From assembly GCA_018715025.1 (NCBI GenBank), contig DVMK01000185.1, positions 1 to 22,007 on the forward strand: DNA of 22,007 nucleotides, given 5' to 3'. Positions 15,114 to 20,999 of the stretch are shown piece by piece. Position 1 is the first letter of the stretch. Each line of letters starts with the position of its first letter. Both the position numbers and the translations under genes were made by a program. Below the pieces are notes generated by a model. The model was not told the origin of the DNA and did not search any database. It saw nothing but the letters and a program-made list of their open reading frames with translations. Source of the stretch: Candidatus Caccousia avistercoris (GTDB lineage Bacteria > Bacillota > Clostridia > Oscillospirales > Acutalibacteraceae).

Positions 15114-15803
15114 TTATTCCTTCACTTCAAATTTGTAGCCCACGCCCCACACGGTTTTCAGCGACCATTTGTCAGAAACGCCCTCCAGCTTTTCCCGCAG
15201 GCGCTTCACGTGCACGTCCACCGTGCGGCTGTCGCCGTAATAGTCGAAGCCCCACACCTCGTCCAGAAGCTGGTCGCGGGTAAACACCCGGTTGGGGTTG
15301 CTGGCCAGGTGGTAAATGAGCTCCATCTCCTTGGGGGGCGTGTCCACCACCTTGCCGTCCACCTTCAGCTCGTAGTTGGTCAGGTTGATGGAAAGCTTGT
15401 CGTAGTGAACCTCTTTCACCAGGTCGTCCCCGTTTTTGCCGAAGCGGCGCAGCACCGCCTTAATGCGGGCCACCACCTCTTTGGCCTCGAAGGGCTTCAC
15501 CACGTAGTCGTCGGCGCCCAGCTCAAGGCCAAGCACCTTGTCGAACACCTCGCCCTTGGCGGTGAGCATGATAATCGGGCACTGGGATTTCTTCCGGATT
15601 TCCCGGCAGACCTGCCAGCCGTCCAGCTCAGGCAGCATGATGTCCAGCATAATCAGGTCCGGCTTTTCGGACTCGAACATGTCCAGGGCCTGGCGGCCGT
15701 CGTTGGCAATCGCCACCTGAAAGCCTTCTTTTTCAATATAGAGGCGGAGCAGCTCGCAAATGTTCTGGTCGTCGTCCACCACTAAGATTTTTCCTGAAGC
15801 CAT
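15114..15803 (-). CDS. OmpR/PhoB-family response regulator
   Basis: This 229-residue DNA-binding regulator has a receiver domain (residues 3-115) with acidic residues Asp10-12, phospho-acceptor Asp54 in LIMLDIMLPE, Thr81 and Lys103 (DYVVKPF). A winged-helix output domain occupies about 130-228 and ends VWGVGYKFEV. The ATG at 15803 is chosen because GAGGAG lies 9 bases upstream and the protein then starts like its family, MASGKILVVDDD. It is the first gene of a regulator-kinase-protease-dehydrogenase operon. A 7-bp hairpin (15821-15839) lies directly before its ribosome site. Confidence 0.95.
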   Translation of the reverse strand: MASGKILVVDDDQNICELLRLYIEKEGFQVAIANDGRQALDMFESEKPDLIMLDIMLPELDGWQVCREIRKKSQCPIIMLTAKGEVFDKVLGLELGADDYVVKPFEAKEVVARIKAVLRRFGKNGDDLVKEVHYDKLSINLTNYELKVDGKVVDTPPKEMELIYHLASNPNRVFTRDQLLDEVWGFDYYGDSRTVDVHVKRLREKLEGVSDKWSLKTVWGVGYKFEVKE

Positions 15804-15857
15804 GGGGCATTTCTCCTCTCGGGGCTTTGTATAAGCCCCCCATTTTATACACATTTT

Positions 15858-15863
15858 ATTATA
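15858..15863 (-). promoter_or_regulatory. -10 box of the response regulator operon, no -35 visible
   Basis: A perfect TATAAT (minus strand) lies about 55 bases before the response regulator start. No -35 hexamer is found 16-18 bp upstream of it. This is typical of promoters needing an activator; the operon's own regulator is one candidate. Confidence 0.6.
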
Positions 15864-15886
15864 CGGGAGCTCTGTGTGCAAGTGGT

Positions 15887-15906
15887 GAATTTTTCATGAA
15901 AATTTC
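15887..15906. promoter_or_regulatory. Near-perfect 20-bp palindrome upstream of the response regulator promoter
   Basis: GAATTTTTCATGAAAATTTC is an inverted repeat with a single mismatched pair and a perfect 12-bp centre, TTTTCATGAAAA. Its centre lies about 42 bp upstream of the predicted transcription start of the regulator operon, so it is a plausible operator. Confidence 0.45.
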
Positions 15907-15949
15907 GGGGGATTTTTCTCGCTTTTCCCCCTGCCTGCGGGGGAAACTC

Positions 15950-15978
15950 TGGACAAACCGCCTGGGGAATGCTATAAT
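15950..15978 (+). promoter_or_regulatory. Promoter of the DegV gene
   Basis: TGGACA (15950-15955) and a perfect TATAAT (15973-15978) are spaced 17 bp apart. A hairpin (15924-15931 with 15939-15946, 8-bp stem TTTCCCCC/GGGGGAAA) lies just upstream of the -35. The transcript would have a leader of about 147 bases (15985-16131), in which I see no known regulatory RNA. Confidence 0.82.
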
Positions 15979-16131
15979 AGCCGAAGAAAAGCAGAAATTT
16001 AATATTACATAAAATAGTATTGAATACCATATTTCACTGCAGGCCTTTTATTCGTTACACCGGGATCACAGCCCATTCACAAAAGGGCGGTATGCTTAAA
16101 AGCGTATGGAGCAGAAGCGGGAGGGGTACCT

Positions 16132-16980
16132 ATGGTAAAAATCATTACAGACAGCACCTGCGACATTCCCCAGGAGGAAGCGGCCAGAATGGGGATTCTG
16201 ACAGCCCCCCTGACGGTGCGCTTTGGGGAAAAGGAATACCGGGACGGGGTAGACATTACCCCGGGGGAATTTTTTGCCAAAATGGCCGCTTCCCCCGAGC
16301 TGCCCACCACCAGCCAGGTGAACTCCGGCGTGTTTATGGACCTGTTCCGGGAAGCCCTGGCGGAAAAGGGCGACGAGATTGTGGGCCTGTTCCTAACCCA
16401 CCGGCTCAGCGGCACCTACCAGTCCGCCTGCATAGCCCGCAACACCTTCCCCCGGCGGAACATCTGCATCATTGATTCGGGCACCGGGTCCCTGGGCATT
16501 CGGATTCTGCTGCGCCACGCGGTGCGCCTGCGCGACGAGGGCCGCTCTGCCGCAGAGATTGCGGAGGAAATAGAGCGCATGAAGCGCCGGGTCATCATCC
16601 GCATTTCGCTGGAAACGCTGAAATACGCCCAGAAGGGCGGCCGCATCCCCATGACGGCGGCCGTGGTGGGCACCCTTCTGCATGTGAAGCCCATTCTGCG
16701 CATTCAGGACGGCGTTATCCAGATTGAAAAGAAGGTGCGGGGCAACCAGGCCGCCTACGACTGGATGGCCAGGGCCATGGACGCGGAGTGGGACCGTTCC
16801 TGCCCGCCCAGCCTGGCCTCTGCCCAATGCCCGGAGCTTCTGCAGGCCTTTGTGCGCACCCTGACGGCCACCGCCGGCATGGAAGCCTGCGACCACCAGG
16901 AGCTGGGCCCGGTCATCGGCGTATATTCCGGCCCCGGGGCGGTGGGCGTGGCTTACCTGCTGCGGGAAAACGGGTTTTGA
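16132..16980 (+). CDS. DegV family fatty-acid-binding protein
   Basis: DegV proteins bind long-chain fatty acids and hand them to fatty-acid kinase (FakA/FakB system) in Firmicutes. The 282-residue length fits. Family motifs are all present: ITDSTCDIP (residues 5-13), TTSQVNSG (59-66), the SGTYQSA loop (93-99) and LETLKYAQKGGRI followed by KPIL. The C-terminal GVYSGPGAVGVAY corresponds to the usual GxHxGPGAxG segment with Ser in place of His, which may change head-group binding. GGGAGGGG lies 5 bases before the ATG. It is transcribed alone from its own promoter and ends at a strong shared terminator. No FakA gene is in the window. Confidence 0.92.
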   Translation: MVKIITDSTCDIPQEEAARMGILTAPLTVRFGEKEYRDGVDITPGEFFAKMAASPELPTTSQVNSGVFMDLFREALAEKGDEIVGLFLTHRLSGTYQSACIARNTFPRRNICIIDSGTGSLGIRILLRHAVRLRDEGRSAAEIAEEIERMKRRVIIRISLETLKYAQKGGRIPMTAAVVGTLLHVKPILRIQDGVIQIEKKVRGNQAAYDWMARAMDAEWDRSCPPSLASAQCPELLQAFVRTLTATAGMEACDHQELGPVIGVYSGPGAVGVAYLLRENGF

Positions 16981-17023
16981 GGGTTTTTGTATTTTTATGA
17001 AACTTCCAGCTTTTGCCTTTATA

Positions 17024-17090
17024 AAAAACCCGCCCCGGCGGGGCGAAAGGCGGCGGGCAGCCGCTTTTCCCCATGCCGGGGCGGGTTTTT
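17024..17090. terminator. Bidirectional terminator between degV and leuD
   Basis: Perfect 16-bp arms, AAAAACCCGCCCCGGC (17024-17039) and GCCGGGGCGGGTTTTT (17075-17090), enclose a loop that itself folds imperfectly (GGGG...GCGGC with GCCGC...CCCC). A-run and T-run at opposite ends serve both converging genes. Confidence 0.92.
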
Positions 17091-17108
17091 CCGCCGAAGC
17101 AGGCGGTT

Positions 17109-17594
17109 TTATTTTCCGGCGATGCTGTTCAGCAGGCCGCCCTTCTGAATAATGTTCTGAATGAACGGGGGGAAGGGCTGGGCCTGGTACGTCTTGCCGG
17201 AGGTAAGGTTCCGGATGAGCCCGGTGTCGAAATCCACCTCTACCTCGTCGCCGTCCTGAATGTCCCGGGCGGCCTCGTCGCACTCTAAAATCGCCAGGCC
17301 GATGTTGATGGCGTTCCGGTAAAAGATGCGGGCGAAGGTGCTGGCGATGACGCAGGAAATGCCGCTGGCCTTGATGGCGATGGGGGCGTGCTCCCGGGAA
17401 GAGCCGCAGCCGAAATTCTTGTTGGCCACCATAATGTCGCCGGGCTTTACCGTCTTTACAAAATCCTTGTCAATGTCCTCCATGCAGTGAGCGGCCAGCT
17501 CCTTGTGGGAGGCAGTGTTCAAATAACGGGCGGGGATGATCACGTCGGTGTCCACGTTATCCCCGTATTTATGTACCGTACCATGTGCGTTCAT
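17109..17594 (-). CDS. leuD: 3-Isopropylmalate dehydratase small subunit
   Basis: LeuD forms the swivel domain of isopropylmalate isomerase, which converts 2- to 3-isopropylmalate in leucine synthesis. At 161 residues it is the short form found in archaea and clostridia. Motifs include GDNVDTDVIIPARYL (residues 11-25) and NKNFGCGSSREHAP, the substrate-specificity and active-site loop. GGAGGAG lies 8 bases before the ATG. It starts 15 bp after leuC and is clearly co-transcribed. Close relatives act on dimethylmalate or homoaconitate, so leucine synthesis is the most likely but not the only role; leuA and leuB are not in the window. Confidence 0.92.
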   Translation of the reverse strand: MNAHGTVHKYGDNVDTDVIIPARYLNTASHKELAAHCMEDIDKDFVKTVKPGDIMVANKNFGCGSSREHAPIAIKASGISCVIASTFARIFYRNAINIGLAILECDEAARDIQDGDEVEVDFDTGLIRNLTSGKTYQAQPFPPFIQNIIQKGGLLNSIAGK

Positions 17595-17609
17595 GCGAAA
17601 ACTCCTCCT

Positions 17610-18872
17610 TCAGTTCAGCTTGGCCGGGTCGGTAATGTACCCGGTCACGGCGCTGGCGGCGGCCACGGCCGGGCTTGCCAGGTAGACCTCGCTCTCAATG
17701 TGGCCCATGCGCCCCACAAAGTTCCGGTTGGTGGTGGAAACGGCCCGCTCCCCCTTGCCCAGCACGCCCATGTGGCCGCCCAGGCAGGGGCCGCAGGTGG
17801 GGGTGCTGAACACAGCCCCGGCCAGGATGAAGATTTCCGCCAGGCCCTCCCGCACGGCGTCCAGGTAGATCTGCTGGGTGCCGGGGATGATGACGCAGCG
17901 CACGCCGTCCGCCACCCGGCGGCCCTTCAGGATCTGAGCCGCCGTGCGCAGATCCTCCATGCGGCCGTTGGTGCAGGAGCCGATCACCGCCTGGTCAATC
18001 TTCACCTCGCCCACCTGGTCGATGGTCCTGGTATTTTCCGGCAGGTGGGGGAAGGCCACCGTAGGCCGCAGTTTGTCCAGCTCTATGACAATCTCGGCGT
18101 CATAGGCCGCGTCCGGGTCGGCCTGGAACACGGCCGGTTCCCGCTGGAAGCGGTTTTTCCCGTAGGCCAGGGTGCGCTCGTCCACAGGGAAAATGCCGTT
18201 CTTGGCCCCGGCCTCGATGGCCATGTTGGCAATGCACAGCCTGTCGTCCATAGAAAGGCTGGCCACGCCGTCCCCGGTGAATTCCAGGGACTTGTACAGG
18301 GCGCCGTCCACGCCGATTTGCCCAATCAGGTGCAGGATCACGTCCTTGCCGCTCACCCACTGGGGCAGCTTCCCGGTGAGCACCACCCGGATGGCGGAGG
18401 GCACCTTGAACCAGGCCTTGCCGGAGATCATGCCGGCGGCCATGTCGGTGGAGCCCACCCCGGTGGAGAAGGCCCCCACCGCCCCGTAGGTGCAGGTGTG
18501 GGAATCCGCGCCGATGATGCAGTCCCCCGGCACCACCAGCCCCTGCTCCGGCAGCAGGGCGTGCTCAATGCCCATGCGCCCCACGTCGAAGAAATTCTTG
18601 ATGTCGTACTTCCCCGCGAAGCCGCGCACCTGGCGGCACTGCTCCGCCGCCTTGATATCCTTGTTGGGGGTGAAATGGTCCAGCACCAGGGCGATCCTGT
18701 CTTTGTCGAACACCGAATCCGCCCCGCACTTCTCGAACTCGTTGATGGCCACCGGCGAGGTGATGTCGTTGCCCAGCACCAAATCCAGCCTGGCCTCAAT
18801 CAGCTGTCCGGCCTCCACCTGGTCCAGCCCTGCGTGGGCCGCCAGGATTTTCTGCGTCATTGTCATTCCCAT
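17610..18872 (-). CDS. leuC: 3-Isopropylmalate dehydratase large subunit
   Basis: LeuC is the aconitase-fold subunit that holds the 4Fe-4S cluster. The chosen ATG at 18872 gives 420 residues, the usual size for this subtype, and begins MGMTMTQKILAAHAG. A further in-frame extension back to a TTG at 18953 codes for a basic, unrelated segment through a hairpin and is rejected. Cluster ligands are Cys300 (VIGSCTNGR), Cys360 and Cys363 (TPTCGPCLGG). Other conserved segments are DHFTPN (65-70), GADSHTCTYGA (121-131) and TTNRNFVGRMG. GGAGAGAG lies about 10 bases upstream of the ATG, behind a run of seven T. The operon is divergent from the Crp/Fnr-type regulator, which may control it. Confidence 0.93.
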   Translation of the reverse strand: MGMTMTQKILAAHAGLDQVEAGQLIEARLDLVLGNDITSPVAINEFEKCGADSVFDKDRIALVLDHFTPNKDIKAAEQCRQVRGFAGKYDIKNFFDVGRMGIEHALLPEQGLVVPGDCIIGADSHTCTYGAVGAFSTGVGSTDMAAGMISGKAWFKVPSAIRVVLTGKLPQWVSGKDVILHLIGQIGVDGALYKSLEFTGDGVASLSMDDRLCIANMAIEAGAKNGIFPVDERTLAYGKNRFQREPAVFQADPDAAYDAEIVIELDKLRPTVAFPHLPENTRTIDQVGEVKIDQAVIGSCTNGRMEDLRTAAQILKGRRVADGVRCVIIPGTQQIYLDAVREGLAEIFILAGAVFSTPTCGPCLGGHMGVLGKGERAVSTTNRNFVGRMGHIESEVYLASPAVAAASAVTGYITDPAKLN

Positions 18873-19006
18873 AATAAAAAAACTCTCTCCTTCCTGCCGC
18901 CTCCGGCGGGCAACGCCCGCCGCTGCTTTGCGGATCTGATTTTTGAAGAGCAAAGGATGCGTTTTCAGGACGGCCCCCGGGAATTCCGGCGGGAGGATGC
19001 GTCCGT
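18873..19006 (-). other. leuC leader (about 134 bases)
   Basis: The leader contains one perfect hairpin, CGGCGGGC/GCCCGCCG (18904-18922, 3-base loop). A T7 run lies close to the leuC start but is too far from the hairpin to make a classical terminator. I see no T-box elements and no leucine-rich leader peptide. Confidence 0.45.
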
Positions 19007-19012
19007 GAGACT

Positions 19013-19018
19013 ATTATA
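19013..19018 (-). promoter_or_regulatory. Extended -10 promoter of leuCD
   Basis: On the minus strand the sequence TGC-TATAAT is a perfect extended -10. The -35 position holds CTATCT, no match to TTGACA. The predicted start of transcription is 19006. The Crp/Fnr-like box at 19040-19055 is centred exactly at -41.5 from that start. Confidence 0.7.
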
Positions 19019-19027
19019 GCACAGCCC

Positions 19028-19057
19028 TTGCCAAAAGATAGTATCACATGTTACAAT
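19028..19057 (+). promoter_or_regulatory. Promoter of the Crp/Fnr-family regulator
   Basis: TTGCCA (19028-19033) and TACAAT (19052-19057) are 18 bp apart on the plus strand. The inverted repeat at 19040-19055 lies in the spacer and overlaps the -10, consistent with negative autoregulation. Confidence 0.65.
19040..19055. promoter_or_regulatory. Predicted Crp/Fnr-family operator in the leuC-crp intergenic region
   Basis: AGTATCACATGTTACA is an imperfect inverted repeat of the TGTA-N8-TACA kind (half-sites GTATC and GTTAC). It resembles the second site at 19753-19768. Its placement at -41.5 of leuC fits class II activation, and its overlap with the divergent -10 fits autorepression. Confidence 0.55.
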
Positions 19058-19107
19058 CTAAAACAAATCATCCGCCGCAGCGCGGCGCAGCAAGGGAGGA
19101 AAAAGCG

Positions 19108-19731
19108 ATGGCGGCTCGTGAGGAAAACCCCTGGCGCATTCTGGAGGAAACCCAGCCTATCCGCCTGTACGCGAAAAATCAAATGATCTACCTGCAGGAG
19201 CAGACCGCCGTTCAGTTTTACTACCTGCTGCGAGGCTCGGTGAAAATCTTCCTCACCTCCCCCGGCGGGGCGGAGCACACCCTGCGGGTCGTCCCCCCCG
19301 GCAGCCTGTTCGGCGAAGCCTCTTTTTTCGACGGCCTGCCCCGGGTTTCCTCCGCGCGGACGCTGGAAAAGTCCGAGATCATCTCCGTCAACCGGCCGGC
19401 CCTGCTCCAGTGCATCCGCCTGCGCCCCCAGCTTGCCATGGACCTGCTTCACACCCTGGCCGGGACCATCCGCCTGCTTTCCGCCCAGGTGGACGGCATG
19501 GCCTTCCTGCGGGCCGACCAGCGGCTGGCCCGGCTGCTGCTGAGCCTGGCCGGGGAGGACGGCGCCGTACACGCCACCCACGAAGAGCTGGCCGGGCTGG
19601 CGGGGGTTTCCCGGGTGACGGTCAGCCGCCTCCTCTCCCGCATGGGGAAAGAGCGCCTGGTAGAAAGCGGCTACGGCTTCCTGCGCATCTGCGACCGCCG
19701 GGCCCTGGCGCTTTTCGCCGGGGAGGAATAA
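19108..19731 (+). CDS. Crp/Fnr-family transcriptional regulator
   Basis: This 207-residue regulator has a cyclic-nucleotide-binding-like beta-barrel (about residues 16-115, with GSLFGEASFFDGLPR at 65-79), a long dimerisation helix (about 105-135) and a C-terminal winged helix (156-195, recognition helix SRVTVSRLLSRM). There are only two cysteines (102 and 195), so it cannot bind an Fnr-type iron-sulfur cluster. The PGSLFGEASFF loop lacks the Arg-Ser pair of true cAMP receptors, so the effector is unknown. AGGGAGGA lies 7 bases before the ATG at 19108; earlier in-frame starts lack a ribosome site. Two inverted repeats near its gene are predicted targets: one serving leuCD and itself, one before the decayed MATE gene. 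Confidence 0.9.
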   Translation: MAAREENPWRILEETQPIRLYAKNQMIYLQEQTAVQFYYLLRGSVKIFLTSPGGAEHTLRVVPPGSLFGEASFFDGLPRVSSARTLEKSEIISVNRPALLQCIRLRPQLAMDLLHTLAGTIRLLSAQVDGMAFLRADQRLARLLLSLAGEDGAVHATHEELAGLAGVSRVTVSRLLSRMGKERLVESGYGFLRICDRRALALFAGEE

Positions 19732-19752
19732 GCGCCGCCCCGCTTTCCAAAA

Positions 19753-19768
19753 TGTAGTATAGGCTACA
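19753..19768 (+). promoter_or_regulatory. Predicted Crp/Fnr-family operator upstream of the MATE remnant
   Basis: TGTAGTATAGGCTACA has perfect 5-bp arms (TGTAG/CTACA). It is centred at 19760.5, exactly -41.5 from the start of transcription predicted from the TACAAT at 19790-19795, the class II activator position. Confidence 0.55.
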
Positions 19769-19789
19769 GATTTTTCCGCCGTCCCCCTT

Positions 19790-19795
19790 TACAAT
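19790..19795 (+). promoter_or_regulatory. -10 box of the decayed MATE gene, no -35
   Basis: TACAAT lies 52 bp before the remnant's ATG. No -35 hexamer is present at the proper distance, and the operator at 19753-19768 occupies that side of the promoter instead. Confidence 0.5.
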
Positions 19796-19847
19796 TTCTT
19801 CCAGCAGGCGGGGGTCCCCGCCGGGGATTGCAAAGGGGGATTTTTTC

Positions 19848-20064
19848 ATGAAGCCATATTCCTTGACCGAGGGCGGCGTGCTTCGGGGTGTACGCGGCCT
19901 CTGCCGTGGGCATAGCCAGCAAGTACGACGTGTTCGCCATGCTGCCCGCCACCTCGTTTTCCAGCGCTTTGTCTGCCCTGACGGCCCAGAACCTGGCCGC
20001 CGGGAAGGAGGAGCGGGCCGGGCGCGGGGCGGGCGGGCCCCAGCCGCGGCGCAGCCACGGGTAA
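19848..20064 (+). pseudogene. Remnant of a MATE-family multidrug efflux gene
   Basis: Two pieces of a MATE transporter are joined out of frame. The ATG at 19848, preceded by AAAGGGGG, begins MKPYSLTEGGVLRG, the N-terminal pattern of many clostridial MATE proteins. From 19888, in another frame, the sequence reads VYAASAVGIASKYDVFAML and then PATSFSSALSALTAQNLAAGK and EERA. This is an internal MATE segment, including the conserved AQN-x-x-AGK-x-x-R stretch. After that the frame degenerates into GRGAGGPQPRRSHG and stops at 20064. A full gene would need about 450 codons, so most of it has been deleted. The intact promoter, operator and downstream hairpin suggest loss of a gene once controlled by the adjacent Crp/Fnr regulator. 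Identification is by motif recall only. Confidence 0.75.
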
Positions 20065-20075
20065 ACCGGCCCCTC

Positions 20076-20108
20076 CCGGCCGCCAAAGGGACGGCCGGAT
20101 TTCTTTCC
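20076..20108 (+). terminator. Terminator after the MATE remnant
   Basis: CCGGCCG (20076-20082) and CGGCCGG (20092-20098) form a 7-bp stem with a 9-base loop, followed by ATTTCTTTCC. It probably served the former MATE gene. Confidence 0.7.
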
Positions 20109-20133
20109 TTTGCGAATCCTTTGGATTTTTCTA

Positions 20134-20162
20134 TTGATTAAAATCCAGAAATAGCCTATAAT
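20134..20162 (+). promoter_or_regulatory. Promoter of the NifU-like/GGGtGRT operon
   Basis: TTGATT (20134-20139) and a perfect TATAAT (20157-20162) are spaced 17 bp apart, with an AT-rich stretch just upstream. The predicted transcription start is about 20169. Confidence 0.85.
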
Positions 20163-20173
20163 ATTTCTTGCAA

Positions 20174-20240
20174 ACCGGCAACCGGTAGCCCGGGGGAGGG
20201 CGGCCTCCTTTGGGCGGGTTCCTGCGCCCGCAAGCCCGGG
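20174..20240 (+). ncRNA. Structured leader of the NifU-like/GGGtGRT operon (predicted three-way junction)
   Basis: The leader starts with a hairpin ACCGG-CAA-CCGGT (20174-20186). It then forms a closing stem CCCGGG (20189-20194) with CCCGGG (20235-20240). Inside lie GGAGG-gcgg-CCTCC (20195-20208), directly abutting the closing stem, and GGGCG/CGCCC (20212-20216 with 20225-20229). The fold ends 19 bases before the ribosome site AAAGGAG. It does not look like a riboswitch class I know. GC-rich DNA can fold by chance, so this is a candidate cis-acting RNA only. Confidence 0.45.
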
Positions 20241-20271
20241 TGCGAACACAAAACCGAAAGGAGTACCAAGT

Positions 20272-20964
20272 ATGAATTATTCCCATGAAGTGGAAAGAAT
20301 GTGTACTGTCACCAAGGGCCCCCATCACGGCCCCGCCCCGATCCCGGAGGAAGGGAAATGGGTAAAGTCCTACGAGATTAAGGACATTTCCGGCCTGTCT
20401 CACGGCGTGGGCTGGTGCGCCCCCCAGCAGGGCGCCTGCAAGCTGACCCTGAACGTGAAGGACGGCATTGTGCAGGAAGCCCTGGTAGAAACCCTGGGCT
20501 GCTCCGGCATGACCCATTCCGCCGCCATGGCCGCTGAGATTCTGCCCGGCAAAACCCTGCTGGAGTGCCTGAACACCGACCTGGTGTGCGACGCCATCAA
20601 TGTGGCTATGCGCGAAATCTTCAAGCAGCTGGCCTACGGCCGCAGCCAGACCGCGTTCTCTGAGGGCGGCCTGCCCATCGGCGCCAGCCTGGAAGACCTG
20701 GGCAAGGGCCTGCGCTCTCAGGTAGGCACCATGTTCAGCACCGGCGCCAAGGGCGTGCGCTACATGGAGATGGCCGAGGGCTATGTGCTGAAAATGGCCC
20801 TGGACGAGAACGACGAGGTCATTGGCTACAAGTTTGTCAAGCTGGGCAAAATGCTGGAGGACATCCGCCACGGCGTAGACCCCAAGGAGGCCTTCGAGAA
20901 GAACGTGGGCCAGTACGGCCGTTTCGACGGGGCCGCCAAGTACATTGACCCCCGTGAGGAATAA
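20272..20964 (+). CDS. NifU-like iron-sulfur cluster assembly scaffold protein
   Basis: This 230-residue protein belongs to the clostridial branch of NifU/IscU-type scaffolds encoded next to GGGtGRT proteins. The N-terminal 120 residues hold the scaffold fold, with Cys49 and Cys56 (WCAPQQGACKLTLNV), Cys77 (ETLGCSGMTHSAAMAAEIL), Cys99 and Cys106 (LECLNTDLVCDAI). IscU uses three cysteines in comparable contexts; which of these are cluster ligands is uncertain. Residues 120-230 form an additional domain without a motif known to me. AAAGGAG lies 9 bases before the ATG. The GGGtGRT gene follows 35 bp later and is co-transcribed. The role is probably in Fe-S cluster handling, but no target protein is apparent. 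Confidence 0.85.
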   Translation: MNYSHEVERMCTVTKGPHHGPAPIPEEGKWVKSYEIKDISGLSHGVGWCAPQQGACKLTLNVKDGIVQEALVETLGCSGMTHSAAMAAEILPGKTLLECLNTDLVCDAINVAMREIFKQLAYGRSQTAFSEGGLPIGASLEDLGKGLRSQVGTMFSTGAKGVRYMEMAEGYVLKMALDENDEVIGYKFVKLGKMLEDIRHGVDPKEAFEKNVGQYGRFDGAAKYIDPREE

Positions 20965-20999
20965 GGCTGACAAAGCAGTTAAAGGAGGACAAAACTATA

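Noticed and set aside
18873..18953. N-terminal extension of LeuC to a TTG at 18953
   Set aside because: It encodes a basic segment read through a hairpin and the ribosome site; family members begin near the ATG at 18872.
18873..19006. T-box or leucine attenuator in front of leuC
   Set aside because: No ATG-initiated leader peptide, no leucine codon run, no T-box consensus, and the hairpin is not adjacent to the T-run.
17388..19019. 543-codon plus-strand frame opposite leuC and leuD
   Set aside because: It is the shadow of two recognised enzymes and spans their intergenic ribosome site.
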